A stretch of DNA of 64,000 bases, taken from assembly GCF_963667685.1 (NCBI RefSeq), contig NZ_OY763930.1:974501-1038500 (forward strand), read 5' to 3'. The position numbers and the translations under genes were made by a program. Source of the DNA: Maridesulfovibrio sp. Its GTDB lineage: Bacteria > Desulfobacterota > Desulfovibrionia > Desulfovibrionales > Desulfovibrionaceae. The notes beneath the pieces were generated by a model, which was not told the DNA's origin, ran no database searches, and saw only the letters and a program-made list of their open reading frames with translations. The first letter of the stretch is position 1. Each line of letters starts with the position of its first letter. Of the stretch, positions 8,965 through 18,010 are shown piece by piece.

Positions 8965-11710
8965 AAATCAAAAACTTACCGGTAACAGAATTCGGGTTGG
9001 CAATAATTTCTTCCGGCGTTCCCTTCGCCACAATCTGACCGCCCGATTCCCCGCCTCCGGGACCAAGATCAAAAACATAGTCCGAAGCACGAATCACATC
9101 TGTATTGTGCTCAATGACGATGACCGTCGCCCCTTTTTCAACCAACTGCTGCAAGACCTTGATCAGCTTGCCCACCTCATGCATATGCAGTCCGGTGGTA
9201 GGTTCATCAAGTATATACAGGGTTCCTGGCAGGCTGCGCTTACCAAGTTCACGGGAAATCTTGATCCGCTGCGCTTCCCCTCCAGACAAAGTGGTCGCAG
9301 GCTGGCCGAGTTGCAGGTACTCAAGCCCGACTTGCTCCAACACTTCCAATCTGCGTTTAAGAGTCGGATGATTTTCGAAAAAAGCCTTGGACTGACGCAC
9401 TGTCATATCCAGCACTTCCGCGATATTCTTGCCTTTGTAATCAACTTCCAGAGTCTGGCTGTTATACCGTTTTCCCTTGCAGACTTCACAAGTCACATAC
9501 ACATCAGGCAGAAAATGCATTTCAACCCTGATCTGCCCGTCACCGCGACAGGCTTCACAGCGTCCTCCGCGCACGTTGAAGCTGAATCGTCCCGGTTTAT
9601 AACCGCGCTTCTTGGCCTCTTTGGTCGCGCAAAAGATCTTGCGGATTTCATCAAAAATCTTGGTGTAGGTGGCCGGGTTTGACCTCGGCGTCCTTCCGAT
9701 GGGCGACTGGTCAATAGAGATGACCTTTTCAATCTTCTCAATGCCGTCAATACCGGAAATACGCCCCGGCTGATCCACTTTCACCCCACGCGACAAAGCG
9801 AGGTGCTTGTACATGGAATCCACCACCAAAGAGCTTTTGCCGGAACCGGAAACACCGGTGAAACAACAAAGAACCCCCAGCGGAATATCCACATCAAGAT
9901 TTTTAAGGTTGTTGGTCTTCACACCTTTCATCTTGATCCAGTCTTTGGGAACACGCCGCTCTTCGGGCTTATCGAGAGCAAGCTCACCGCGCAGATATTT
10001 AGCCGTCAGGGTCTGGGATTCATCGAGCAGTTTTTTCACGCTGCCCTGAAAAACTATCTCCCCTCCAAGCATCCCGGAACCGGGACCAATTTCAATTACA
10101 TGGTCGGCGTTACGGATGGTGGATTCATCATGCTCCACCACCAGCACGGTGTTACCGCGTGACTGCAGGGAGCGCAGGGTTTTAATCAGCCGTTCGTTGT
10201 CGCGGGGATGCAGCCCGATGGAAGGCTCATCCAGAACGTAGGTAACGCCCACCAGTCCCGAACCCAACTGACCGGCAAGCCTGATGCGCTGCGCTTCACC
10301 TCCGGAAAGAGTCGCCATATTCCTGCCAAGGTTCAGATAATCAAGGCCGACGTTGACCATGAATCCCAAACGGTGGGTAAGTTCCTTTAGCAGCGGTTCG
10401 GCGATAAGCAATTCATGACCGGAAAATTCCAGTCCTTCCAGCCAATCCAACGCCCGTTGAATTGACATGGAGCAAAAATCAAAAATAGATACTCCCTCAA
10501 CCTTAACAGCGAGAGATTCCGGGCGCAGCCTCGCGCCTTCACAGGCGGGGCAAGGCTGTGACTGTCTGAACCGGGAAAGCTCATCGCGCCAGATACGTCC
10601 AAGATTATGTCCTACTTCAAGCAGATCAACCACGCCTCCCCAGCCGAGATCTTTATCACCATAGAACAGCGCCTTGTGAGCGGCCTCTGAAAATTCGCTG
10701 AGCGGGGTGTCAACTTTAAAGCCGTACTTCTTACCCAGAGCGCGGAAATCATCTTCGTATCTTTCGAACATCTTCGGGGATTTCCACGGGATGACCGCAC
10801 CTGTTTTCAAAGAAAGCCCTTTGTTGGGGGCCAGCAGTTCCGGCTCATAATACTCGACACTTCCAATACCGGAACAGAGAGTACAGGCTCCCTGAGGGCT
10901 GTTGAATGAAAACAGCTGCGGAGAAAGCTTGGGCATACTGATCTTACAGGAAGGACAGGTGGACATGGTCGAAAGATACACATCGTCGCCACCTATAATG
11001 GATACCACGATGGACTCATCTCCGTAGCGCAGGGCCAGTTCCAATGAATCGCCCAGACGCTTTTTCATATCACCTTTGATCACCAGACGGTCCACGACCA
11101 GATCAATGCTATGCTTCTTGTTTTTTTCAAGGTCCGGAACATCGTCAATGCCGTACACCTGACCATTCACGCACACACGCACAAAGCCTTCTTTTTTCAG
11201 CTTTTTGAACAAATCCTTATGCGTGCCTTTCTGATGGTCCACCATGGGGGCCAGCAACATGAATTTGGTGCCTTCACCAAAGGACATGATCCGCTCCAGA
11301 ATCTGATCCGAAGTCTGCGCCTCAATGGGAATGCCGCATTCAGGACAGTGGAATTTGCCCAGTCTGGCAAAGAATACACGCAGAAAGTCGTAAATCTCGG
11401 TGACAGTACCAACGGTTGAACGCGGGTTACGCGAAGTGGACTGCTGTTCCAGTGAAATGGCCGGGGAAAGTCCCTCGATTTTATCGACCTGCGGTTTGTC
11501 CAGCTGCGGCAGGAACTGGCGTGCGTAAGCGGAAAGGGATTCCACGTATCTTCGCTGCCCTTCTGCATAGACAATGTCAAAAGACAGGGTGGATTTACCG
11601 GACCCCGAAGGACCGCAGACAACAACCAGCTGATCGCGTGGAATATCAAGGTTCAAATTTTTGAGGTTGTGCTGACGCGCACCTTCAATATGGATAGATT
11701 TTGTGTTCAT
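8963..11710 (-). CDS. uvrA: Excinuclease ABC subunit A
   Basis: Damage-recognition ATPase of nucleotide excision repair, working with UvrB and UvrC. 915 aa from the ATG at 11710 (MNTKSIHIEGARQHNLKN is the usual N-terminus; the open frame continues upstream through a repeat and is not part of the gene). Two ABC modules are visible with Walker A GPSGSGKSTL and GVSGSGKSSL, signatures LSGGEAQRI twice, and zinc fingers including CEACRGDGQ...CEVCKGK. No strong Shine-Dalgarno is visible. Upstream lies repeat copy A and then the HD-GYP gene on the same strand. Confidence 0.97.
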   Translation of the reverse strand: MNTKSIHIEGARQHNLKNLNLDIPRDQLVVVCGPSGSGKSTLSFDIVYAEGQRRYVESLSAYARQFLPQLDKPQVDKIEGLSPAISLEQQSTSRNPRSTVGTVTEIYDFLRVFFARLGKFHCPECGIPIEAQTSDQILERIMSFGEGTKFMLLAPMVDHQKGTHKDLFKKLKKEGFVRVCVNGQVYGIDDVPDLEKNKKHSIDLVVDRLVIKGDMKKRLGDSLELALRYGDESIVVSIIGGDDVYLSTMSTCPSCKISMPKLSPQLFSFNSPQGACTLCSGIGSVEYYEPELLAPNKGLSLKTGAVIPWKSPKMFERYEDDFRALGKKYGFKVDTPLSEFSEAAHKALFYGDKDLGWGGVVDLLEVGHNLGRIWRDELSRFRQSQPCPACEGARLRPESLAVKVEGVSIFDFCSMSIQRALDWLEGLEFSGHELLIAEPLLKELTHRLGFMVNVGLDYLNLGRNMATLSGGEAQRIRLAGQLGSGLVGVTYVLDEPSIGLHPRDNERLIKTLRSLQSRGNTVLVVEHDESTIRNADHVIEIGPGSGMLGGEIVFQGSVKKLLDESQTLTAKYLRGELALDKPEERRVPKDWIKMKGVKTNNLKNLDVDIPLGVLCCFTGVSGSGKSSLVVDSMYKHLALSRGVKVDQPGRISGIDGIEKIEKVISIDQSPIGRTPRSNPATYTKIFDEIRKIFCATKEAKKRGYKPGRFSFNVRGGRCEACRGDGQIRVEMHFLPDVYVTCEVCKGKRYNSQTLEVDYKGKNIAEVLDMTVRQSKAFFENHPTLKRRLEVLEQVGLEYLQLGQPATTLSGGEAQRIKISRELGKRSLPGTLYILDEPTTGLHMHEVGKLIKVLQQLVEKGATVIVIEHNTDVIRASDYVFDLGPGGGESGGQIVAKGTPEEIIANPNSVTGKFLI

Positions 11711-11722
11711 AATAGAGGCAGA

Positions 11723-11850
11723 TTTGATGCGCTTCGCGCTTTTTATAATGTTTGCCTCCGGCGGCGCTTTCAGCGGAACCAGATAACCCTTTTGAAAAAT
11801 GGTTCTCTGGACTCTCCTAAAACTTTTATTGAGGCTTCGCCGCGTGGGCT
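11723..11850. repeat. Dispersed palindromic repeat, copy A
   Basis: Contains TTTGATGCGCTTCGCGC, then TTGCCTCCGGCGG, then an ACCCTTTTG...AATGG partial palindrome and CCTAAAACTTTTATTGAGGCTTCGCCG in three parts. The same modules occur in the same order in copy B (39.9-40.05 kb), and the last two in copy E (58.2 kb). It fills most of the gap between the HD-GYP stop and the uvrA start. Confidence 0.7.
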
Positions 11851-11931
11851 TATTATTTTGGCAAAATTTCAACGAAGTTAGAAAATAAGCATTTTGGATT
11901 TGTTGGCAAGCTTAATAAGAATAATTCTTGG

Positions 11932-12762
11932 TTATTTTTTTATTTCGGTTTCGGAAACAATACTTTCAAGCATAGCGCAAGTTGAAAAATTATCTTCCAC
12001 CTCTTCGAGGCCGTGCTCTTTAATCTCAGTAATAAACAATTCCACAAGTTCAGGATCAAGGGATGGTCCGGCCAGATTGCGGAGGATTGAGAAAGCTTTA
12101 TCTAGGTCCATGGCCTGCTGATAAGTCCGGGTTGTGGTTATCGCATCAAAGACATCGGCAATGGATAGGATACGTGATCCGGTTGTGATCTCATCCCCTT
12201 TCAACCCGTTGGGGTATCCGGTACCGTCCAGCCGCTCATGGTGCGACCGCACATACTGCAAAGCAGGACCGAGGAACTCAAGCCCGCGCAGCATCCTGAA
12301 GCCCCATTCCGGGTGATGCCTGATTTCGCAGAGCATCTCCGCATCAACCTTGGTGTCCACATTCTCTATCAGGCGGTCACTGAAACCGATTTTGCCGATA
12401 TCGTGCAAAGTTCCGGCCACATGCATGGTCCAGATTTCATCTTCGGAAAGTTCCATCCTACGGGCCAGCCGCTCACAATAATTCCCCACCCGCTCCGCAT
12501 GTCCGCGGGTATACGGGTCACGCAGACTTAAGCCACGGGCCACGGCCTTGATGGTCGCCACAATATTACATTTCAATTCTTCGTTGGCCTGCTCCAGCGC
12601 AAACTCACGAGCCTCGATGCGGACCATCATCAGCCCCACGGATTCAGCCAATTCCCGCACATAAGGATCATAATCATCAGTAGTCAATTGCATAATGTCA
12701 TTGGAATAATTGCCGCCGGAAATGTCCTGGATGCAGGTCAGCAGTTCGGTAAGTCCTTTCAT
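11932..12762 (-). CDS. HD-GYP domain protein, probable cyclic-di-GMP phosphodiesterase
   Basis: 276 aa. The N-terminal third is helical and has no recognised sensor; the rest is an HD-GYP domain with H88, the HD pair in LHDIGK (H120-D121), IRHHPEWG (149-150) and HHERLDGTGYPNGLKG (174-189), the full GYP signature of active enzymes. The expected reaction is hydrolysis of c-di-GMP to pGpG or GMP. It lies upstream of uvrA on the same strand with a repeat between them, so a functional link is unlikely. Confidence 0.9.
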   Translation of the reverse strand: MKGLTELLTCIQDISGGNYSNDIMQLTTDDYDPYVRELAESVGLMMVRIEAREFALEQANEELKCNIVATIKAVARGLSLRDPYTRGHAERVGNYCERLARRMELSEDEIWTMHVAGTLHDIGKIGFSDRLIENVDTKVDAEMLCEIRHHPEWGFRMLRGLEFLGPALQYVRSHHERLDGTGYPNGLKGDEITTGSRILSIADVFDAITTTRTYQQAMDLDKAFSILRNLAGPSLDPELVELFITEIKEHGLEEVEDNFSTCAMLESIVSETEIKK

Positions 12763-13009
12763 GAAGCTGTCCGTATTTTTGAATAAAATGTTGTAAGCTT
12801 TTTTAATATTTAACTGGGGAACAGCATAATGAATCCTTCATTTAATTTCTACATTCTTAACAGCATTGTTTTAAGGAGAGTGGGTGGCGATTTTTGTAAA
12901 GTTTTTTGAGCTAAACATTACTTCATCTTCTAGATTGATGAGAAATGAGAAAATTGCTATTTAGCATTAAATTATAAAAAAACTAAAAACTAAGATATTC
13001 TATTTTATT

Positions 13010-13639
13010 ATGAAAACTGTTGCATACAACAATGTTGACCTTTGGCTTTCCAGAGCAAGCAAGTCATTTCAGATTGCGATGGCCCTTACTATAATTTTTA
13101 CTGTAATTCCTGTCTATGAAAACAAAGTGCTAAGTGAAGAAAAAGCAGAACTTCAAGATGGGATAAAGGAATTAAAAGTAGAAAAAGAACAACTCAAAAA
13201 AGACAAATCGGAACTCATTAACATAATAAAGAACCAAAGAAAAATCACCCAGCATGTAATATTATCTAGCTACATTGACAAACTTACTATGAACTCTTTT
13301 TTAAATATAACAGTACAGACAATGCAAATTGTTGTACTAAAAAATGGTAAAACAAATACTTACTCAGTAATAAACAACACACTAACTACAGCGCAAGATA
13401 TACATCATGACCCATATAACAACCCAGACTACATACTAGAGAACAACGTAATAAAAGCTGCACTACACAAACTAGAGCAAGAAAAAATTCAATTAAGACA
13501 AAGTGGATTTTCAGCAGAACACAACCTTCTATACAACTCAAATGAAACAGAAAATTACAACTACAAAGAGAAGACAATAGTAAAAATGTTCTACGATGTT
13601 AGCACATTCTATACTGAACTACGCAATAACATACAATAA
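13010..13639 (+). CDS. Orphan AT-rich membrane/coiled-coil protein
   Basis: 209 aa with no recognised family. One hydrophobic segment near residues 20-36 is followed by a highly charged heptad-like stretch (about 38-78, EEKAELQDGIKELKVEKE type) and then a polar N/T/Y-rich domain. The frame is visibly more AT-rich than its neighbours, with many AAA, ATA and AAT codons and an AT-rich upstream region, suggesting recent acquisition. The ATG lacks a clear ribosome site. It is closed by its own terminator. Could be a membrane-anchored accessory or defence-type orphan; nothing supports a particular function. Confidence 0.65.
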   Translation: MKTVAYNNVDLWLSRASKSFQIAMALTIIFTVIPVYENKVLSEEKAELQDGIKELKVEKEQLKKDKSELINIIKNQRKITQHVILSSYIDKLTMNSFLNITVQTMQIVVLKNGKTNTYSVINNTLTTAQDIHHDPYNNPDYILENNVIKAALHKLEQEKIQLRQSGFSAEHNLLYNSNETENYNYKEKTIVKMFYDVSTFYTELRNNIQ

Positions 13640-13658
13640 CGTCACTCATATCTACTAG

Positions 13659-13695
13659 AAAACCTCCCCATCTCAAAAAAGACAGGGAGGTTTTT
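13659..13695. terminator. Bidirectional terminator
   Basis: 10-bp stem AAAACCTCCC / GGGAGGTTTT with T-run on both strands, between the orphan gene (+) and folD (-). Confidence 0.85.
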
Positions 13696-13718
13696 ACATC
13701 CAAATATATATAAGCCGC

Positions 13719-14579
13719 TTAAGCCCCGACATGCTCCTTATAAGCCTGTACGGTATTGATCAGCAGCTGGGCGATGGTCATGGGACCTACTCCGCCGGGA
13801 ACGGGGGTCATGGCGGAAGCTACGTCTTCAAGCGCGGCGTAATCGCAGTCACCGACCAGACCTTCATCAGTGCGGTTGATGCCTACGTCTATAACTACTG
13901 CACCGTCCTTGACCATTTCTTTCTTGATGAATTTGGGGATGCCGATGGCGGCGAAAACGAAATCCGCGGCTTTGACTTCCTCAGCTAGGTTGTCGGTGCG
14001 GGAATGACAGACGGTTACGGTCGCATTAGCAAAATCACCGTACTGCATGAGCATCATGGCCAGCGGCTTACCAACGATATTGGAGCGGCCGACAACTACG
14101 GCTTTCTTGCCGGAAGTGGGCAGATTGTAGCGTTCCAGCAGAGTGATGATACCTGCGGGAGTACAGGAACGGAAACCGGGCAGGCCCAGCATAAGCTTGC
14201 CTACGTTCATGGGATGGAAACCGTCGACATCCTTGCCGGGATCGATGAGTTCAAGACAACGCTGGCTGTCCAGACCTTTGGGCAGGGGAAGCTGTAAAAG
14301 GATACCGTCGATGGTGTCATCGTCATTCAATTTCTTGATCAGTCCTTCAAGCTCTTCCTGAGAAACAGACGCGTCTATACGGTGCGCAGTGGAAACAATC
14401 CCCGCTTTTTCGCAGGCGATTTCCTTGTTGCGCACGTAGACCTGTGATGCCGGATCTTCACCGACAAGAATAACGGCCAGACCGGGTGCGCGGCCGTATT
14501 TTTCTTTAAGTCCGTCTATCTCTACTTTCAGCTCTTCACGAATAGTAAGGGCTGTTTCTTTACCATTCAAAATCTGCAT
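13719..14579 (-). CDS. folD: Methylenetetrahydrofolate dehydrogenase/cyclohydrolase
   Basis: Bifunctional enzyme interconverting 5,10-methylene-, methenyl- and 10-formyl-THF; in sulfate reducers and acetogens it also serves one-carbon metabolism. 286 aa, standard length. The Y48-x3-K52 catalytic pair (YVRNK), [10 protein letters not shown], the nucleotide-binding [14 protein letters not shown] and [12 protein letters not shown] are all present. GGAG is 8 bases before the ATG. It is a single-gene unit between the orphan gene and eno. Confidence 0.97.
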   Translation of the reverse strand: MQILNGKETALTIREELKVEIDGLKEKYGRAPGLAVILVGEDPASQVYVRNKEIACEKAGIVSTAHRIDASVSQEELEGLIKKLNDDDTIDGILLQLPLPKGLDSQRCLELIDPGKDVDGFHPMNVGKLMLGLPGFRSCTPAGIITLLERYNLPTSGKKAVVVGRSNIVGKPLAMMLMQYGDFANATVTVCHSRTDNLAEEVKAADFVFAAIGIPKFIKKEMVKDGAVVIDVGINRTDEGLVGDCDYAALEDVASAMTPVPGGVGPMTIAQLLINTVQAYKEHVGA

Positions 14580-14699
14580 TGAAATTTCTCCGCTGTTTGT
14601 GGCCTGTGGGTGAAAAAATGCATATTGTAATTTTCTCCCACTGGCAAGAAGACAATAGTGGCCTCACCCTTAAAATAAACAAAACTATCATATACACAA

Positions 14700-14731
14700 A
14701 CAGGGCTGCGGGGATAGCCCCACAGCCCTGT
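14700..14731 (-). terminator. Terminator of coaX-eno
   Basis: Stem ACAGGGCTG / CAGCCCTGT extended by GGGG/CCCC across one mismatch, with an ATAG loop. On the minus strand it is followed by TTTGTG, a weak T-run. It is placed 38 bases beyond the eno stop. Confidence 0.75.
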
Positions 14732-14769
14732 AATAAGCAAATAAACCGTCAGTCTATTAACGGATCATC

Positions 14770-16083
<1,314 letters not shown>

Positions 16084-16145
16084 TCAACACTTTCCGGTTA
16101 CTTGGAACTACCGGGCACATCCCGGCAAAAAAAACCTACACTAAA

Positions 16146-16931
16146 CTATTTTTCACTGCCAAACCAAGCCATACGCAACCCGTCCAGAAGCAGGGTCGGC
16201 TCTACATGGTCAATGGCCCGGCAGACTTCAGCAATCTTGGAGGCAAAACCTCCGGTTGCAATGAGCTCGACCTCCCCGCCGAGAGTCTTGCCCAAACGTT
16301 CGCTCAAGCCTTCAACCATTGCTGCAAAACCGAAAATAAGCCCCTGATTAAGGCTATCCGCGGTACTTTTGCCCGGCCTGATGGTATCGGACTCGATCTC
16401 TAAAGAAATATGCGGAAGCTTCGCGGTACCGGAAGCCAGAGCCTTTGTAGAAGACAACACACCGGGGCAGATCAAGCCGCCCATGTAATCATTGCCCACC
16501 ACGCAATCAAAAGTTGTGGCTGTTCCGAAATCAACAACAATAATATTATCAGTGTCGCTGATCTGGCGGGCGGCATATGCGGTAACCAGCCTGTCCGCCC
16601 CGACTTCCCATGGCCTTTCATACCTGTTGTTAAGGGACAGGGGAATGGATTCGGGCGCAAAACGCAGCTCACAGGGGAAAAACCTTTCCACTGCCCGCTT
16701 AAGAATCGGATTCATGGGCGGAACAACCGAGGATACGGCTCCGCCGATGATGTCTTCATTGGAAAAGCCGGCTACGCGGCATATTTCAAGGAGCTTTAGC
16801 CCCCATGAGTCCGCTGTGCCGCCGGGGTCGGTGGGCAGGGTGAATGATGGACCGATCTTATCACGGGTGGAGAAACCGATTTTTGTATTGGTATTCCCCA
16901 CATCAAAAAGTAAAATAGTTTCCGAACTCAA
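16146..16931 (-). CDS. coaX: Type III pantothenate kinase
   Basis: ATP-dependent phosphorylation of pantothenate, first step of coenzyme A synthesis; ASKHA fold. The TTG at 16931 is chosen: CGGAG lies 6 bases before it and the protein becomes 261 aa, normal for CoaX, beginning MSSETILLFDVGNTNTKIG. The longer frame adds 19 unlikely residues. DVGNTNTKIG (P-loop-like), NRYERPWEVGADRL and VVDFGTATTFDCV are diagnostic. Upstream of eno on the same strand. Confidence 0.93.
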   Translation of the reverse strand: MSSETILLFDVGNTNTKIGFSTRDKIGPSFTLPTDPGGTADSWGLKLLEICRVAGFSNEDIIGGAVSSVVPPMNPILKRAVERFFPCELRFAPESIPLSLNNRYERPWEVGADRLVTAYAARQISDTDNIIVVDFGTATTFDCVVGNDYMGGLICPGVLSSTKALASGTAKLPHISLEIESDTIRPGKSTADSLNQGLIFGFAAMVEGLSERLGKTLGGEVELIATGGFASKIAEVCRAIDHVEPTLLLDGLRMAWFGSEK

Positions 16932-17300
16932 AGAGTACTCCGCTGCTTGCTGAATTCTTGCTCCAGATTTTAATACCATATTCCGCAAAAACTAAAAACA
17001 GGATTGCGCTACAATTATGGTACAACCCGGAATATGTGTTCAAAGACTGCACGAAAAACGAAAACCGTAGTTGTTTCCCCTTTACGCTCAGTCTTTTAAG
17101 ACCTGTCTGGACCACCGCGTACTCCATTCTTGAAAAGGAATCAATATGGTTTACTGATCGAAAGTGAACACAAAAATGTTCGAAAAGCAACATTTATGTA
17201 ATAATCTGATAGTTTATTGACTTGGGTTGAATTAAAATTTAAAAAAAAATAATAATCAAATTTTTTTTATTCCCCCATGAACCCCAATTCGGAGCATGCC
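16932..17300. other. Intergenic region between divergent coaX and merR-type gene
   Basis: 369 bases with no supported gene. It is AT-rich towards the merR side and holds a promoter candidate there (17217-17245). A perfect GTCTTTTAAGAC palindrome lies near 17092. Nothing else stands out. Confidence 0.6.
17217..17245 (+). promoter_or_regulatory. Candidate sigma-70 promoter of the MerR-type gene
   Basis: TTGACT (17217-17222), 17-base spacer, TAAAAA (17240-17245). The -35 box is good and the -10 box is poor, but the spacing and position before the gene fit. Confidence 0.4.
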
Positions 17301-17909
17301 GTGCCAGATAAAAAACTTCTCTCCATTGCGGAGATTTCACGCCTGCTGGAAGTCCCCGAATCCACCCTCCACTACTGGAAAAACCGTTTTGCACAATACC
17401 TTCCAAGTACAGGCCGCAACAGGCAGAAAAGGTTCAAATCCGAAGCAGTTGAAATTTTTAAAATTATTTCGTCCATGCTCAAGCAGGGACACACCGCTGA
17501 AGATGTTATGGCCGAACTTTCCCGTAAATACCCTGTCAACGCCAGTATTGATACCCATGAATTGCAACCAGATGCTGGTCCGGTCCAAATTCAGCAGGCT
17601 AATCTTGAGCCTGCTATCCAGCTGGCTGCCGCCATGGGAACGGAAATTGCCAAATCCATTAATGAAGGGCTTAAAGGAATGCTATCCTGCATGCCAAGCG
17701 GAGCCATATCCCACGATGTCAAAGCCTGTATGGATAAAGCCACTGCGGACCTCAGTGTTCAGGGCGAAAATATAGAAATATTAAAAAATGAAAATACGCA
17801 GTTGAAAGAAAAACTATCCATAATGGAAGCGGAGCTTGTCCGTTTACGCAAGGACCGCCGGGAAATGGAAAAATTCCTTCTTGACAAGCTGAAAAAGATC
17901 ACTACTTAA
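17301..17909 (+). CDS. MerR-family transcriptional regulator
   Basis: 202 aa from the GTG at 17301, chosen because GGAG lies 6 bases upstream; the ATG at 17277 has no ribosome site. The N-terminal winged helix-turn-helix reads LLSIAEISRLLEVPE, then LHYWKNRF, typical of MerR/HspR-like proteins, followed by a wing rich in R and K. The middle is variable and the C-terminal 50 residues form a coiled coil (ILKNENTQLKEKLS...). No cysteine cluster for metal binding. It lies 101 bases before htpG on the same strand, and an inverted repeat follows its stop, so it may regulate htpG. Confidence 0.85.
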   Translation: MPDKKLLSIAEISRLLEVPESTLHYWKNRFAQYLPSTGRNRQKRFKSEAVEIFKIISSMLKQGHTAEDVMAELSRKYPVNASIDTHELQPDAGPVQIQQANLEPAIQLAAAMGTEIAKSINEGLKGMLSCMPSGAISHDVKACMDKATADLSVQGENIEILKNENTQLKEKLSIMEAELVRLRKDRREMEKFLLDKLKKITT

Positions 17910-17918
17910 ACTGTGCAT

Positions 17919-17936
17919 TTGTTCCGGACGGAACAA
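17919..17936. promoter_or_regulatory. Inverted repeat between merR-type gene and htpG
   Basis: TTGTTCCG-GA-CGGAACAA, two 8-base arms separated by 2 bases. It could be an operator for the adjacent MerR-type protein or a short terminator stem. It does not match the HspR (HAIR) or CIRCE operator consensus. Confidence 0.45.
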
Positions 17937-17957
17937 TTTCAAACAGCAATCAATTTA

Positions 17958-17990
17958 CCTTCCGGTCAGTTATGACGGCCGGAAGGAATT
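17958..17990 (+). terminator. Hairpin in the htpG leader (terminator or RNA switch)
   Basis: Stem CCTTCCGG (17958-17965) with CCGGAAGG (17979-17986), followed by AATTTTATGTTTAT. It ends only 14 bases before the htpG Shine-Dalgarno, leaving no room for a promoter in between, so any htpG transcript starting upstream must contain it. Confidence 0.55.
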
Positions 17991-18010
17991 TTATGTTTAT
18001 GGAGGAATAC

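Noticed and set aside
8960-9682. 240-aa plus-strand frame opposite uvrA
   Set aside because: Antisense to the conserved C-terminal ABC module of UvrA.
16111-16125. CCGGG/CCCGG hairpin between coaX and eno as a terminator
   Set aside because: The run of A/T lies on the wrong side for the minus-strand transcript, so it would not terminate coaX-eno.
17919-17936. CIRCE or HspR (HAIR) operator upstream of htpG
   Set aside because: The inverted repeat has 8-base arms with a 2-base gap; neither arm sequence nor spacing matches those operators.
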